Assembly (NCBI GenBank): GCA_964505195.1
Contig: CAZDGV010000003.1
Location: 57,501 to 121,500 of the forward strand
Direction: 5' to 3'
Origin: CAZDGV01 sp964505195
GTDB lineage: Bacteria; Bacteroidota; Bacteroidia; Chitinophagales; Chitinophagaceae
DNA length: 64,000 nt
In this document: in pieces, positions 39,881-50,230 of the stretch
Layout: every line of letters begins with the position of its first letter
Numbering within the stretch: position 1 is the first letter of the stretch
Notes under the pieces: generated by a model
What the model was told of the DNA's origin: nothing
Databases searched by the model: none
Seen by the model: the letters and a program-made list of their open reading frames with translations, nothing else
Position numbers and translations under genes: made by a program

Positions 39881-42800
39881 TCAATTGCTTTGCTGCCTGG
39901 CATCGATTTTTTTTCTGCTGGTGAAAATCTGATTCAGCAAATCAAACTCTTTTACATATGAGAGAGAAGTGCCGGCGCGGTTACTGCGCTGCCACTGTAT
40001 ATCAAATACATTTTTGTAAAAGCCAATCAAACGCAGTTTACCATCAGGAGTGATAAAATATTCCAGTGAAAAATCGGGAAGCACCTGATTGTTGCCAGCA
40101 TTGTTTTGTGCACCTGCCAAATAGGTAGCGCCTGCTTTTAAAATGATTCTACCATTCAGTAATCGTTGCGTAAATCCAAACGTGCCAGTACCCAACACAC
40201 CCTGGTTTGCCTGAAAGCCCATCGCCAGATTGGGATTGATGGTTACATATGGGTCGAAATTTTTTAATCCGAGTACTTTTTCAACGAAGTTGTTCAGGGT
40301 AGATGAAAGCTGCTGTGATAGAAACTGCGACACCGTTCCTGCTACACCACTTGCCACATTCGCGCCCAGCCAGGAACTGCCCTGGGTGGATTGCTGCGCA
40401 CCGATGAAGCCGTTGAAAAGCAGAACGGACGCTACTTGTTTATTCATTTCATCGGGATTATCCTGAATGCTTTTTAACCCTGCCATGGTGAGCGGATTGT
40501 TGCGCCATGGATTGCCAGGTGGTAATTCAAAACGAAAGCGAATATTTGGATTCAGCAGCGTGTTGGTGAGTTCGCCTACAATCATAATATCTCCCCGCTC
40601 ATTGCTTGCGCCTTGAATCGCCTGTTGCGGCAGATACACTTCTCTTGCTGTGTATTTTGCTTCGATGTTGATTTTTGCATTGTAGGGATCGCCATTCCAA
40701 ACAATGGATCCTTTGTCGATGGTGAACGGCTTTTTAATAATGTATTGCCAGTTGAAAGTGTATTCGCCCCGCGTGATTTCATAGTTGCCGTTGATGGTGA
40801 GCGACTCGTTCGTACCTACGCGAATGTTCAGAAATCCATTTCCGCGGCCTCGTACAATATCGTTAGTGGTTTCATCCAATACGATATCTACACTCGCAAG
40901 CGGATTGGCAATGATGTCGAGATCTACAAGCAAGCTACTCACATCATTGACATCCGATTCTACCTCCATATCCCTTCCGTAGCGCCTAAACACTACATAA
41001 TCTGCAGAGCCTGTAACACGGGTATCGGAAGTGATGAGCGATAGTTTTGAGCTGTCGGTAGGAGTTCCGCTGATTTTCAGAATCATATTGTTCAGCGGAC
41101 CTTTGAGTGTTCCCGTAGCACGCGCAAATACGGTACCGTGAAAGAGCGAGTTGTCTTTTTTGGTGGTATTGAGTACCAGCAAACCACGCTGATCGTTTTC
41201 TGTTTTAAAGTTTAGATCAAAGCCCATATTTTGGAAAAACCGATGATAGATTTTTCCTCCAAAACGTGCGTAACGGTTCGTGGAATCCCGCAATCGCATA
41301 TTACCAAAATCGATCTCTCCTTTGTTCAGTTGCAAATCAGTTTCTTCTAAAAAGTATTTACACTGTGTGTAGTCTAGCAGAAAAGATGCATTGCGCAGGC
41401 GAACGCTGCCTGTTAAATCGGGGCTATCTCTCAACCCCGTTAGCTGAATGGTGCCAGTGGCGGTTCCTTTTAAATCTTTTAAAATGGCATCTAAATAGGT
41501 TTCGAGCGGCGATAGTCTGGTATTACGTAATCGGATGGTATGACTCATTTGCGCATCGCTGCTGTCGCGCAGGTTGATGAAGCCCTTTGCGTCGAAATTA
41601 TAATGTAGGTTATCAGATTCCAACTCATAGTTGATGGCGCTTGTAGCATCGTTGTAAACACCTTTGAGTTTGATCAAGCCAATGGAGTCGTTGTTGAAAA
41701 TAAACTGCTCGGTGGTTAAGTTGGCTTCAACTTGCAGCTTGCCGAAAGGATTGATGATATTCACTCTTCCGGTAACGCTTCCTTCTAATCGGGGATCGTT
41801 GAAAAGGTAGGGGAGAAAATCACTCATCTGCAATTTGCGCATGTCAACTACAATATCTTCTGTATTGGTGATTTCTGAAGGATGTGTGTAGGCAACAATT
41901 TGTTGCTGTCCTGAACGCAGCGCAAAATCTTCTATGCTAAGATTGTCAGCGGAAACAAATACGGTAGCTGCATCCTGAATTTGCCAGCTGCGGTTATTGA
42001 AGATGATATCGGAAGGCTGCAGCTTAAACTCAATACCTTTTTGCGAAGTGGTGGCAACGGCATTGAGTCGTGCATCATTGATGGCCTGATTGGCGGAAGT
42101 GATGAGTTGAATGTTTGACTTATCGCCCGCGGCACTAATGCTGATTTCTGTTTTGGGCAAATGAAAGCTTTCCGTTAAATCAATTTCGTCAACGGTGCAT
42201 TGTAAATTTAAATTGGCGAAATCGCCCTTTGCATTGAGCTGTAAAGTGCTGAAACGAACATCTTCTATGGTAAAGGCCGGAATGCTTAGTGAGGTTTCAA
42301 TAGTATTTTTATCTAAATCTATTTGCCCTTCAATGCTGCTATAGTCGAAACCGCTGATGGGTATGTTGAAGAGTGCAACAAATGGGCTGATTTCCCTTGT
42401 GGTGATTTTGTAGCTGAATTCTTGATCTATTAAAGGTTTTGCAGGCGCTGCAATGTAAGATGGGTAGTAATTGTGCAAAAAGGATGTAGCAGCATTGGGC
42501 AAGTCTTTCAGATTAAAATTGCCCTTGAGTTGCGCATCAAATTCATTTGAATTGATCTCAAGTAGTTTGCCTTGGTTGTTGATGGTTGAAGTAACCCGAA
42601 GATGATCAAAGGATAACGGATTACCATTGCTGATGAATGCAACCGATTCAAGTGCCGCATTGCCGGTGAATGCATCGAAACCACTGGCTGCAATATCAGC
42701 TGAGAGCTTTCCGCTGAACCAAAGATCTTTTTTGCTGAGTCCGAGTGCCCGTAAATCTGCCTGCGCTATCAAGCCATTCAATATATATTCACCGGTATCG

Positions 42801-44599
42801 CTGCTTAAATCAGCCATACCCTTCATTTGCATTGCCAAGCTTGGATTATCAACAGACAGCTCTCCCGTTATACTTTTGTTTTCAATGTTTCCATTAGAAA
42901 CAATGTTAGTAAGCGTTAGCTGCTTGTAGGTGAACGAAGCGATGTTGGCATTGAAAGCAGCACGCAGCGTATTGTAATTGAATCCACTTCCTTTGATGCT
43001 TGCTTCCATGCTCACATTGCTCAGAGATGGCTCTTTGAATAATCTCCCCAGTTCAAATGCTGTTGTTTGAAATCTCCCCGTGTAGCTTGGTTGTTTTCCG
43101 TGGGGCATTGCTAGTTTTAAATTGGCAGAAAGCTTGCCAAGATTGCTTTGAAATACTCCGTTGAGTGAGAAGTCGTTCCATTTACCCTGAAAAATACCTG
43201 TATATCTAATATTGCTTATCTGCGACAGATCGGGCTGTGTAATTTGCTTGAGCTGCGGAATCATGCGTACTGCCTCAGCGTAACTTGTTTGCAGTCGCTT
43301 TGCCTTTAAATCGATGAAGGTATTTTCAATATCTGGAAGTCCGTCCAGTGAAAGATCGCCTTCTAACCAGGTTGTTCTTTTATTTCGAATGCTGATGTTT
43401 TTTCCTTTCAGGTGATCAATGGTTCCCGCGGCTGTTCCGCTGATTTGCCATACATCGTTCCAGCTTTTAAGTTCAGGTGCAAAAAAGGAAAGGTCATTCG
43501 TTGAAAGTTTGCTGTCGATAAAACGTCCTTCCAGTGTAACATGATCAATGAAATTACTCATGTCGTGATTGAAGTCGCGATAGCGCATCGCGAAATAGTT
43601 TCCGAGGCGGCTTTCATTGGTTTCTAAATCGAGCTGATGAAATTCCATGCCCTTTGGATGCCAGTACAGCAGGGCATTGAGTCGTTTCACTTCAAAGCCG
43701 CTTTTTTCGATCGTGGTTGCTGAAATGTTCGCTTTTACTGTATCGTTTACAAACACTACATCTGCAAAGCGTGCCTGAATGGCTTTGAAATGAAGATGTT
43801 CCCCGTCAAAACCTTGCTGTGCATTACCTGCACCACGGATATCGCTTTTAAAATCGCCATTCCGAATGAGCAAGCGATCGATGTTCAGTTTTACCGATCC
43901 GTCGTTCCAGCTGATAGCGCTTGTGTCGCTATGATAAAAGGCATCCGGTTTTTTTTCTTTGGCAGGTCGGTTGCCATCATAATTTTCAATGGCAAATACC
44001 GGTCTTTCCAGTTCTAGCTTTGCTAAGTTGAAAATGCCTTTGCTCAGGTCGATGTTGCGCGGCTCCATACTGAGCCGATCGAGTGCAAGCGAAAGATTTT
44101 CGCCGCGCCAGGCATCTCTTTGCGAGAGACGAATGTGTCGCAGCTGCAGTTTTTTTAGCAAGTAGGTTTTGGTTGGCTTTTTAGACGATGCACTTTGATC
44201 GCCTCCCGAAAAATAATCTGCCAGAAACTGATAGTTCCAGGTGCTGTCGCTCCGATGCAGGTTTACATAAACATGCTCGAGCGAAATTTCTTTCAGCGTG
44301 ATTTTATTTTTAACAAAAAACCAGTCGGTAATTTTTGTACCTATTCTTCCGGCATATAATAGTGTGTCTTTTTGCAAATCGCGCACCAGCACACCTTCAA
44401 TGAGTGCACGGTTGAAAAGAGAAAAATCAACATGTCTTACCCGTACTTCGGTGCCCAATTCACTGCTGAGGTAGTTGGAAGCCTTGCGCACCAGCCAGCT
44501 CTGTATGGGGGAGAACTGAAGCAGCATCCAAAGCGATGCTACCAACAGCAGCAGGCCCAATGCAAAACGGGTTAATATTTTTCTGATCTTGATAGCCAA
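39881..44599 (-). CDS. TamB/AsmA-like translocation and assembly protein (DUF490)
   Basis: The 1572-residue protein has one N-terminal membrane anchor (about 10-30) and a very long periplasmic region of repetitive beta-strands, the lipid-transport/bridge architecture of AsmA-TamB proteins. The C-terminal about 400 residues have the TamB domain features: TNDIVRGRGNGFLNIRVGTNESLTINGNYEITRGEYTF (about 1240-1280), the SIVWNGDPYNAKINIEAKYTA segment and the final barrel-like strands. TamB helps outer-membrane protein assembly or phospholipid movement to the outer membrane. It is a single gene. Confidence 0.9.
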   Translation of the reverse strand: MAIKIRKILTRFALGLLLLVASLWMLLQFSPIQSWLVRKASNYLSSELGTEVRVRHVDFSLFNRALIEGVLVRDLQKDTLLYAGRIGTKITDWFFVKNKITLKEISLEHVYVNLHRSDSTWNYQFLADYFSGGDQSASSKKPTKTYLLKKLQLRHIRLSQRDAWRGENLSLALDRLSMEPRNIDLSKGIFNLAKLELERPVFAIENYDGNRPAKEKKPDAFYHSDTSAISWNDGSVKLNIDRLLIRNGDFKSDIRGAGNAQQGFDGEHLHFKAIQARFADVVFVNDTVKANISATTIEKSGFEVKRLNALLYWHPKGMEFHQLDLETNESRLGNYFAMRYRDFNHDMSNFIDHVTLEGRFIDSKLSTNDLSFFAPELKSWNDVWQISGTAAGTIDHLKGKNISIRNKRTTWLEGDLSLDGLPDIENTFIDLKAKRLQTSYAEAVRMIPQLKQITQPDLSQISNIRYTGIFQGKWNDFSLNGVFQSNLGKLSANLKLAMPHGKQPSYTGRFQTTAFELGRLFKEPSLSNVSMEASIKGSGFNYNTLRAAFNANIASFTYKQLTLTNIVSNGNIENKSITGELSVDNPSLAMQMKGMADLSSDTGEYILNGLIAQADLRALGLSKKDLWFSGKLSADIAASGFDAFTGNAALESVAFISNGNPLSFDHLRVTSTINNQGKLLEINSNEFDAQLKGNFNLKDLPNAATSFLHNYYPSYIAAPAKPLIDQEFSYKITTREISPFVALFNIPISGFDYSSIEGQIDLDKNTIETSLSIPAFTIEDVRFSTLQLNAKGDFANLNLQCTVDEIDLTESFHLPKTEISISAAGDKSNIQLITSANQAINDARLNAVATTSQKGIEFKLQPSDIIFNNRSWQIQDAATVFVSADNLSIEDFALRSGQQQIVAYTHPSEITNTEDIVVDMRKLQMSDFLPYLFNDPRLEGSVTGRVNIINPFGKLQVEANLTTEQFIFNNDSIGLIKLKGVYNDATSAINYELESDNLHYNFDAKGFINLRDSSDAQMSHTIRLRNTRLSPLETYLDAILKDLKGTATGTIQLTGLRDSPDLTGSVRLRNASFLLDYTQCKYFLEETDLQLNKGEIDFGNMRLRDSTNRYARFGGKIYHRFFQNMGFDLNFKTENDQRGLLVLNTTKKDNSLFHGTVFARATGTLKGPLNNMILKISGTPTDSSKLSLITSDTRVTGSADYVVFRRYGRDMEVESDVNDVSSLLVDLDIIANPLASVDIVLDETTNDIVRGRGNGFLNIRVGTNESLTINGNYEITRGEYTFNWQYIIKKPFTIDKGSIVWNGDPYNAKINIEAKYTAREVYLPQQAIQGASNERGDIMIVGELTNTLLNPNIRFRFELPPGNPWRNNPLTMAGLKSIQDNPDEMNKQVASVLLFNGFIGAQQSTQGSSWLGANVASGVAGTVSQFLSQQLSSTLNNFVEKVLGLKNFDPYVTINPNLAMGFQANQGVLGTGTFGFTQRLLNGRIILKAGATYLAGAQNNAGNNQVLPDFSLEYFITPDGKLRLIGFYKNVFDIQWQRSNRAGTSLSYVKEFDLLNQIFTSRKKIDARQQSN

Positions 44600-44675
44600 A
44601 GTAATATGGCTGTAAAATTAGCCATTGGCAGCCTTACCGCAAATTCGGTGCGGATCTTTCACAAAACGCAAACAT

Positions 44676-45713
44676 TTAGTAGTTCTCAACAACAGCAACC
44701 AGTTGCTCAAGATCTTCATGGGTGTGCAATGCATTTACCACCACGCGATTCACAGGCTCGTTGCCAGGGAGGGGATAGGAAAATGATGAAATGATGATTT
44801 TGTTAGCCAGAAGATGTGCTGCAATGCCTTTTTTGTGCAGGGTAAAAATGGGCGTTCCTGAGTGCTTCACCGTTTCTATATTTTGCGTTAGCGTACGCAG
44901 ATAAGTGATGTTATCGAGCAGCCGAAGCCGTTGTGTTGTAAAAATTTCCTGTGACTGTAACCAGGCATACACCGATGCCGGCGAAGGCGGGGTGCTTGCG
45001 CTGTAGTTGACATGATTTCTTACGCGGGAAACAAATTCATTCGGTCCGGCGATCATTCCGGCATTCATGTGGTACGATTTCGAAAGCGAAAAAACGAAAT
45101 GCGGAATGATGTGAGCAGGTAAATCTAGTTGCGAACTGATGCCATTTCCTTCATCGCCCATCCAGCCAATACCATGTGCATCGTCGATCAACAATTGTAT
45201 TCGGAATGCTGTAGGTGTATCTTTTAAAAAATTCAAATCAGTGATATGCCCCGGGGTGGGATAAATACTGTCGGCAAACAAGCTAAAATGCATTTCTCCG
45301 GCTTTTTTTCTTTGCGAAAGAAAATCGCTCCACGAAAAATCATCAGCCATTTGTATGATGCCCGGAATAGCGGTGGTAGATGGATGCGTATGAGGAAGTG
45401 CATAGATCGGGCCTGTTTTTGCGAGCACTTCAGCCGCTGTTCGTGATGCCAGATAGCCCGATGAGAAGCAAACGGCATCCTCCTGTTTTGTTTTTGCAGC
45501 CCAGCTGCGTTCAAATGCTTCGTACAACGACAGTGGTGTGTTGGAAATGCGCGAAGAGGGGTACACCATGCCAAACCTGCGAATGCCTTCCTGCAAGTGT
45601 TCGAGATAGGCGGGGTGATCGCCCAGGCCGAGATAGGAATAGCCCGAGAAGAAAAGATATTCCTCCTCATTGATGCGCGTGGTTCTGCCGGGCTTTTGTT
45701 GAAGGGTGATCAT
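44676..45713 (-). CDS. Alpha-oxoamine synthase-like PLP enzyme (BioF/Kbl/serine palmitoyltransferase type)
   Basis: About 345 residues from the ATG at 45713, which avoids a 29-base overlap with the upstream gene; an in-frame ATG at 45776 is the longer alternative. Motifs are YLFFSGYSYLGLGDHP, CFSSGYLASRTAAEVL, IDDAHGIGWMG (PLP-binding Asp/His) and the Schiff-base lysine in FSLSKSYHMNAGM. These belong to the 8-amino-7-oxononanoate synthase family. The sequence departs from biotin BioF at several sites, so the acyl-CoA/amino acid substrates are uncertain. No other biotin gene is nearby. Confidence 0.82.
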   Translation of the reverse strand: MITLQQKPGRTTRINEEEYLFFSGYSYLGLGDHPAYLEHLQEGIRRFGMVYPSSRISNTPLSLYEAFERSWAAKTKQEDAVCFSSGYLASRTAAEVLAKTGPIYALPHTHPSTTAIPGIIQMADDFSWSDFLSQRKKAGEMHFSLFADSIYPTPGHITDLNFLKDTPTAFRIQLLIDDAHGIGWMGDEGNGISSQLDLPAHIIPHFVFSLSKSYHMNAGMIAGPNEFVSRVRNHVNYSASTPPSPASVYAWLQSQEIFTTQRLRLLDNITYLRTLTQNIETVKHSGTPIFTLHKKGIAAHLLANKIIISSFSYPLPGNEPVNRVVVNALHTHEDLEQLVAVVENY

Positions 45714-45747
45714 GCGGTTTTTAAAAACGTTTATAGAATGCTTTGCT

Positions 45748-47445
45748 TTAGGGTTGAAAACCTTCCGCGTGGTCATCGCCTCGGTTATCTGCTACGGCTT
45801 CTATTTTTCCTTTTTCAATTTTAATGAGTTCTGTTCTTCCAATGGCTCCGCGCTCTACTATTTTATATCCCATCTGCTTTAGTTTCTCCACCGTTTCCTG
45901 CGGAAATCCTTTTTCAACATACACTACATCGGGTAGCCATTGATGATGGAATTTTGGTTTCCATACTGCATCTTCACTGCTTAGCTTAAAGTCGATCAGG
46001 TTTACAATGGTTTGAAAAACCGAAGTAGGAATAGTAGTACCTCCCGGTGTGCCAATGATCAGGTAGGGCTTCTCGTCTTTTAAAACAATCGTTGGTGTCA
46101 TGGAGCTGAGCATACGCTTACCCGGAGCAATCGCATTGGCTGTGCTGCCTACTGCACCATACATATTGGGTACACCCGCTTTAATACTAAAGTCATCCAT
46201 TTCGTTGTTCAGCAGAAAGCCCGCTCCGCCCACTACCGTGCGACTCCCATAGCCTCCATTCAGTGTGGTAGTAACCGCTACTGCATTTCCTGCAGCATCA
46301 TAGGCAGCAAGATGCGTAGTTTCTTCACTCTCAGGTGCAGGCATGCCTGCTTTGGTTTCTTCGCTGTTGCCGGCTTTACCTTTCTGATAATCCGACATTC
46401 TTGCTTTCAAATAACTTTCTGATGTTATCGCTTGCACAGGTACTTTCACAAAGTCCATATCTCCGAGCAGAGTTGCTCTGTCGGCATAAGCGCGGCGTTC
46501 CGCTTCCACCATCAGCTGTACTGCTTCAGCACTGTGAAATTCCATACTTCCGATATGGTAGGGCGCTGTCATTCCTAAAACTTGTTCAATGATAATGCCG
46601 CCACTGCTGGGTAATGGCATGCCAAGAATGGTAAATCCTTTGTAAGCGGAGCGCATTGCTTTGCGTTCTACCGCCTGGTATGCTTTCAGATCATCCATTG
46701 AAATCATTCCGCCACCTCTTTTCATTTCTGCTACGATCAGCGCTGCTGTCGTGCCTTCATAAAATCCTTTTTGTCCACCATCCCGAATTCTTTCCAATGT
46801 TTTTGCAAGGTCTTTTTGTATGAGTGTATCACCGGCTTTCCATCCGCCGTATTTTACAAATGCATTGGGCTGTGTATTGTACAGTACAAAAGATTGCATC
46901 GTCGCATTTAAAGCACGCGCTTCGCTTTCCGTAATCACAAATCCTTTTTCCGCCAGTTCAATTGCGGGTTGTATCAATTGTTTAAAGGGCAGCTTTGCAT
47001 ATTTCAAAGTCGCAAACAAACCCGCAACGGTTCCGGGTACTCCGCTCGCTAGGTGTCCGTTCTGGCTCAGCTGTGTTTGTGCATTACCAGCAGCATCGAG
47101 ATACATATCGCGGGTAGCAGATGCGGGTGCTTTTTCGCGGTAGTCGAGCGCTACTGTTTCCCCCTTTGCTGAATAGCCCAGCAAAAAGCCGCCACCTCCG
47201 ATATTGCCTGCACCGGGATACACCACTGCAAGGGCAAGCTGGGTGGCAATAGCAGCATCGAAGGAGTTGCCGCCCTGCTTTAAAATGGATACACCCACCT
47301 TGCTTGCCAGCGGATGGGCAGATACTACGGCACCTTGTTCGCAAACTACTTTGCGCTGTATATCATAGCGATAGGGGTTGTATTGGGCTTTGCTCATGGT
47401 TGCGCTCCAAACGCAACAAAAAAGAAACCAGGATTGAATCTTCAT
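45748..47445 (-). CDS. ggt: Gamma-glutamyltransferase
   Basis: The 565-residue exported protein has a signal peptide (about 1-20) and cleaves or transfers gamma-glutamyl groups from glutathione and similar peptides. It matures by self-cleavage before the nucleophile Thr376 in SEETTHLAAYD, followed by VTTTLNGGYGSRTVVGG. The large subunit shows GGNSFDAAIATQLALAVVYP and DYREKAPASA. The length is normal for the family. The stop lies 35 bases upstream of the chosen start of the alpha-oxoamine synthase-like gene. Confidence 0.94.
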   Translation of the reverse strand: MKIQSWFLFCCVWSATMSKAQYNPYRYDIQRKVVCEQGAVVSAHPLASKVGVSILKQGGNSFDAAIATQLALAVVYPGAGNIGGGGFLLGYSAKGETVALDYREKAPASATRDMYLDAAGNAQTQLSQNGHLASGVPGTVAGLFATLKYAKLPFKQLIQPAIELAEKGFVITESEARALNATMQSFVLYNTQPNAFVKYGGWKAGDTLIQKDLAKTLERIRDGGQKGFYEGTTAALIVAEMKRGGGMISMDDLKAYQAVERKAMRSAYKGFTILGMPLPSSGGIIIEQVLGMTAPYHIGSMEFHSAEAVQLMVEAERRAYADRATLLGDMDFVKVPVQAITSESYLKARMSDYQKGKAGNSEETKAGMPAPESEETTHLAAYDAAGNAVAVTTTLNGGYGSRTVVGGAGFLLNNEMDDFSIKAGVPNMYGAVGSTANAIAPGKRMLSSMTPTIVLKDEKPYLIIGTPGGTTIPTSVFQTIVNLIDFKLSSEDAVWKPKFHHQWLPDVVYVEKGFPQETVEKLKQMGYKIVERGAIGRTELIKIEKGKIEAVADNRGDDHAEGFQP

Positions 47446-47648
47446 TGGAAATGATTGGAAATACTCAATATTAGTTCAATTTACCGATTTATCTCTTTTT
47501 GAAACTGGGTTTTAAAGATGATCAAATGCCCGCAAGAACCAAAACAATTCCTTTTGCAAAAGGGTCATCTCATCCGCTTGTATTATTTTCGAGCAGTTCA
47601 TGGGCGGTAAAACCGATTGCCCTTGGTGCAAACTCAAAATTTTCTTGC

Positions 47649-50147
47649 ATGAAAAATCTTTTGTTTTCCATTTTGTTTTTGGTGTCGCTCTCTGCAGTGG
47701 CGCAAATGAAAAGTCCTGATCAATTCCTGGGTTACCCCATTGGTAGTCGTTACACGCCACATTGGAAAGTCGTTAGCTATTTTCAACATGCTGCCGATGT
47801 CATGCCTTCCAAAGTGAAGCTGCAGCAATATGGACTTACCAATGAAGGACGACCCTTATTGGTAGTATTTATTGCAAGCGAAGAGAATCAGAAAAACTTG
47901 GAGCAAATCCGGCTAAACAATCTTCGCCTTGCGAATCATAGTTTAGATAAAATGGCTCCGCTCGAAAACATGCCGCCCATCGTTTGGATGAGCTACAATG
48001 TGCACGGTAATGAAACTTCTTCTACCGAAGCAGCGATGCTCACGCTTTATACCTTACTCGACCCTTCCAACAACAAAGCAAAGGAATGGCTGCGCAATAC
48101 GGTGGTGGTTATTGATCCCTGTATTAATCCGGATGGACGCGACCGCTACGTTAACTGGTTCAACAGTGTAGTTGGGGTGAGTGCCAACCCGCGTATGGAC
48201 ACCCGTGAACATCGCGATCCCTGGCCCGGCGGCAGAACGAATCATTACAATTTTGATTTAAACCGTGATTGGGCATGGCAAACACAAACAGAAAGTTTGC
48301 AACGCATGAAACTGTATAATCAGTGGTTGCCACAGATACATGTCGATTTTCACGAACAGGGCATCAATGAGCCATATTACTATGCGCCAGCTGCTGAGCC
48401 TTATCATGATGTAATTACAAAGTGGCAGCGCGATTTTCAGACAACCATCGGAAAAAATCATGCAAAATATTTCGATGCTAATGGCTGGCTTTATTTCACT
48501 AAGCAACGTTTCGATTTATTGTATCCTTCTTATGGCGATACTTATCCCACTTATAATGGTGCCATTGGTATGACCTACGAGCAGGCCGGAGGCGGATCTG
48601 CCGGCTCGGCTGCCATCAATGAAGATGGTGATACGCTTACCCTGCACGATCGGATGATGCACCATTTTACCACCGGCATCAGTACGGTAGAAATTGCTTC
48701 ACAAAATGCTACAAAGCTTACATCTGAATTCAGAAAGTTTTTCAATAGGGCGGTGTCTGAAGGCTATGGTGAATACAAAACCTATGTAATTAAAAATTTG
48801 CCCGGCGACGGGGAGCGCATTCGCTCGCTGCTCGCTTTGCTTGATAAAAATCTGATTCAATATCAAACTGCTAACGGTAGTGCAAAGGGGTATAGCTATC
48901 ACAGCGGAAAGGAAGAGGCTTTTACAGTTGCTTCCGGCGATGTGGTAATTAATGCCGTGCAGCCCCGTTCTGCATTGGTGCAGGTTTTGTTTGAACCTCA
49001 ACCGCGTCTTACCGATTCTGCCACTTATGATATCACTGCCTGGGCATTGCCTTATGCATACGGGTTAACTGCATATGCTTCCCGCGAAAAAATTGGAAAC
49101 CTGTCTGCTTATCCTGCCGCTGCCAATATTCAAAACAACGCGGCGGATGCCTATGGCTATCTCATTCGCTGGGAAGGAATGCACAGTGCCAAGGCCGTTG
49201 CGGAACTCCTGCAAAGCGGCATGGTTTTGCGTTATGCTGAAATTCCTTTTGAAGTGGACGGACAAAAATTTGAGCGTGGCACGGTGATGGTACTTAAAAC
49301 CAGTAATCAACAGTTTGGAAACCGTTTATGGCAAGAAGTTGCTAACGTGTGCAACAAAGCCGGTATCAAAGCTATTCCTGTTACCACCGGTTTTGTAGAT
49401 AAAGGTGCTGATTTCGGAAGCGATATGGTGCGCCCTTTCAGAGCGCCACGCGTAGTGATGCTGACGGGTGAAGGTGTAGGCGCTAATGCAGCCGGTGAAA
49501 TCTGGCATTTCTTCGATCAGCAATTGAAGTATCCGCTGCATCTGGTATATGCGAATGATATTGCGCGGCTCGACTGGCAAAAAACAGATGTGATTATTAT
49601 GCCCGATGGAAACTATCGTTTTTTGAATGATAAAGCAAATGCCGAACAACTCCGTGAATGGATCGGTAAGGGTGGCAAATTGATTGCACTGGAAAATGCA
49701 GTCGCAGCACTTGCAAAACTGGATTGGGGATTGAAGCCGAAGAAAGAGGAAGAAGGTGATAAGGGATTGTACGATCCGCTTAAAAAATATGAAATGCGCG
49801 AGCGCGACTATATCAAAAACACAACGCCCGGTTCCATATTTAAAGTAGATCTAGATAATACGCACCCGCTCGCTTTCGGTTATCCTAAGTATTATTACAC
49901 GCTGAAGCAGGATGGTATGATTTATGAATTTTTTAAAGACAACGGCTGGAATACGGGCGTGCTGAAAAAAGATGCGCAGCTGGCCGGCTTTGTGGGCAGC
50001 ACTTTAAAAGGTAAACTCAAAGATGGCTTACTCTTCGGCGTACAAGACATGGGCAGGGGGAGTGTAGTTTACCTTGCCGACGATGTAATGTTCCGAAGCT
50101 TCTGGGAAAACGGAAAGCTCATGCTTTGTAATGCTGTTTTCTTTTGA
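47649..50147 (+). CDS. Exported zinc carboxypeptidase, M14 family
   Basis: About 832 residues from the ATG at 47649, which begins a clean signal peptide (MKNLLFSILFLVSLSAVAQ); the 50 in-frame residues upstream do not look like protein. The M14 domain (about 30-400) shows the zinc ligands in YNVHGNETSSTEA (H and E), DPCINPDGRDRYVNWFN and HVDFHEQG, plus a later catalytic Glu in STVEIASQN. The C-terminal half (about 440-832) is an accessory region with a glutamine-amidotransferase-like stretch (TDVIIMPDGNYRF). The protein probably trims extracellular peptides. Confidence 0.9.
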   Translation: MKNLLFSILFLVSLSAVAQMKSPDQFLGYPIGSRYTPHWKVVSYFQHAADVMPSKVKLQQYGLTNEGRPLLVVFIASEENQKNLEQIRLNNLRLANHSLDKMAPLENMPPIVWMSYNVHGNETSSTEAAMLTLYTLLDPSNNKAKEWLRNTVVVIDPCINPDGRDRYVNWFNSVVGVSANPRMDTREHRDPWPGGRTNHYNFDLNRDWAWQTQTESLQRMKLYNQWLPQIHVDFHEQGINEPYYYAPAAEPYHDVITKWQRDFQTTIGKNHAKYFDANGWLYFTKQRFDLLYPSYGDTYPTYNGAIGMTYEQAGGGSAGSAAINEDGDTLTLHDRMMHHFTTGISTVEIASQNATKLTSEFRKFFNRAVSEGYGEYKTYVIKNLPGDGERIRSLLALLDKNLIQYQTANGSAKGYSYHSGKEEAFTVASGDVVINAVQPRSALVQVLFEPQPRLTDSATYDITAWALPYAYGLTAYASREKIGNLSAYPAAANIQNNAADAYGYLIRWEGMHSAKAVAELLQSGMVLRYAEIPFEVDGQKFERGTVMVLKTSNQQFGNRLWQEVANVCNKAGIKAIPVTTGFVDKGADFGSDMVRPFRAPRVVMLTGEGVGANAAGEIWHFFDQQLKYPLHLVYANDIARLDWQKTDVIIMPDGNYRFLNDKANAEQLREWIGKGGKLIALENAVAALAKLDWGLKPKKEEEGDKGLYDPLKKYEMRERDYIKNTTPGSIFKVDLDNTHPLAFGYPKYYYTLKQDGMIYEFFKDNGWNTGVLKKDAQLAGFVGSTLKGKLKDGLLFGVQDMGRGSVVYLADDVMFRSFWENGKLMLCNAVFF

Positions 50148-50230
50148 TATCATGTTTAAGTAGTGGATTGGTTTACCGGTTTTGTCCATAGGGTTAACCT
50201 TCAAGAGCGGTTGATTATTTTCGAGGGAAT

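Noticed and set aside
45748..47445. Gamma-glutamyltransferase as part of the GCS2/ATP-grasp cluster
   Set aside because: Both concern gamma-glutamyl chemistry, but they are more than 10 kb apart with unrelated genes between, and the transferase is exported while the ligases are cytoplasmic.
47499..47648. N-terminal extension of the M14 peptidase frame
   Set aside because: The 50 extra residues have no signal-like or conserved character, whereas the ATG at 47649 begins a clear signal peptide.
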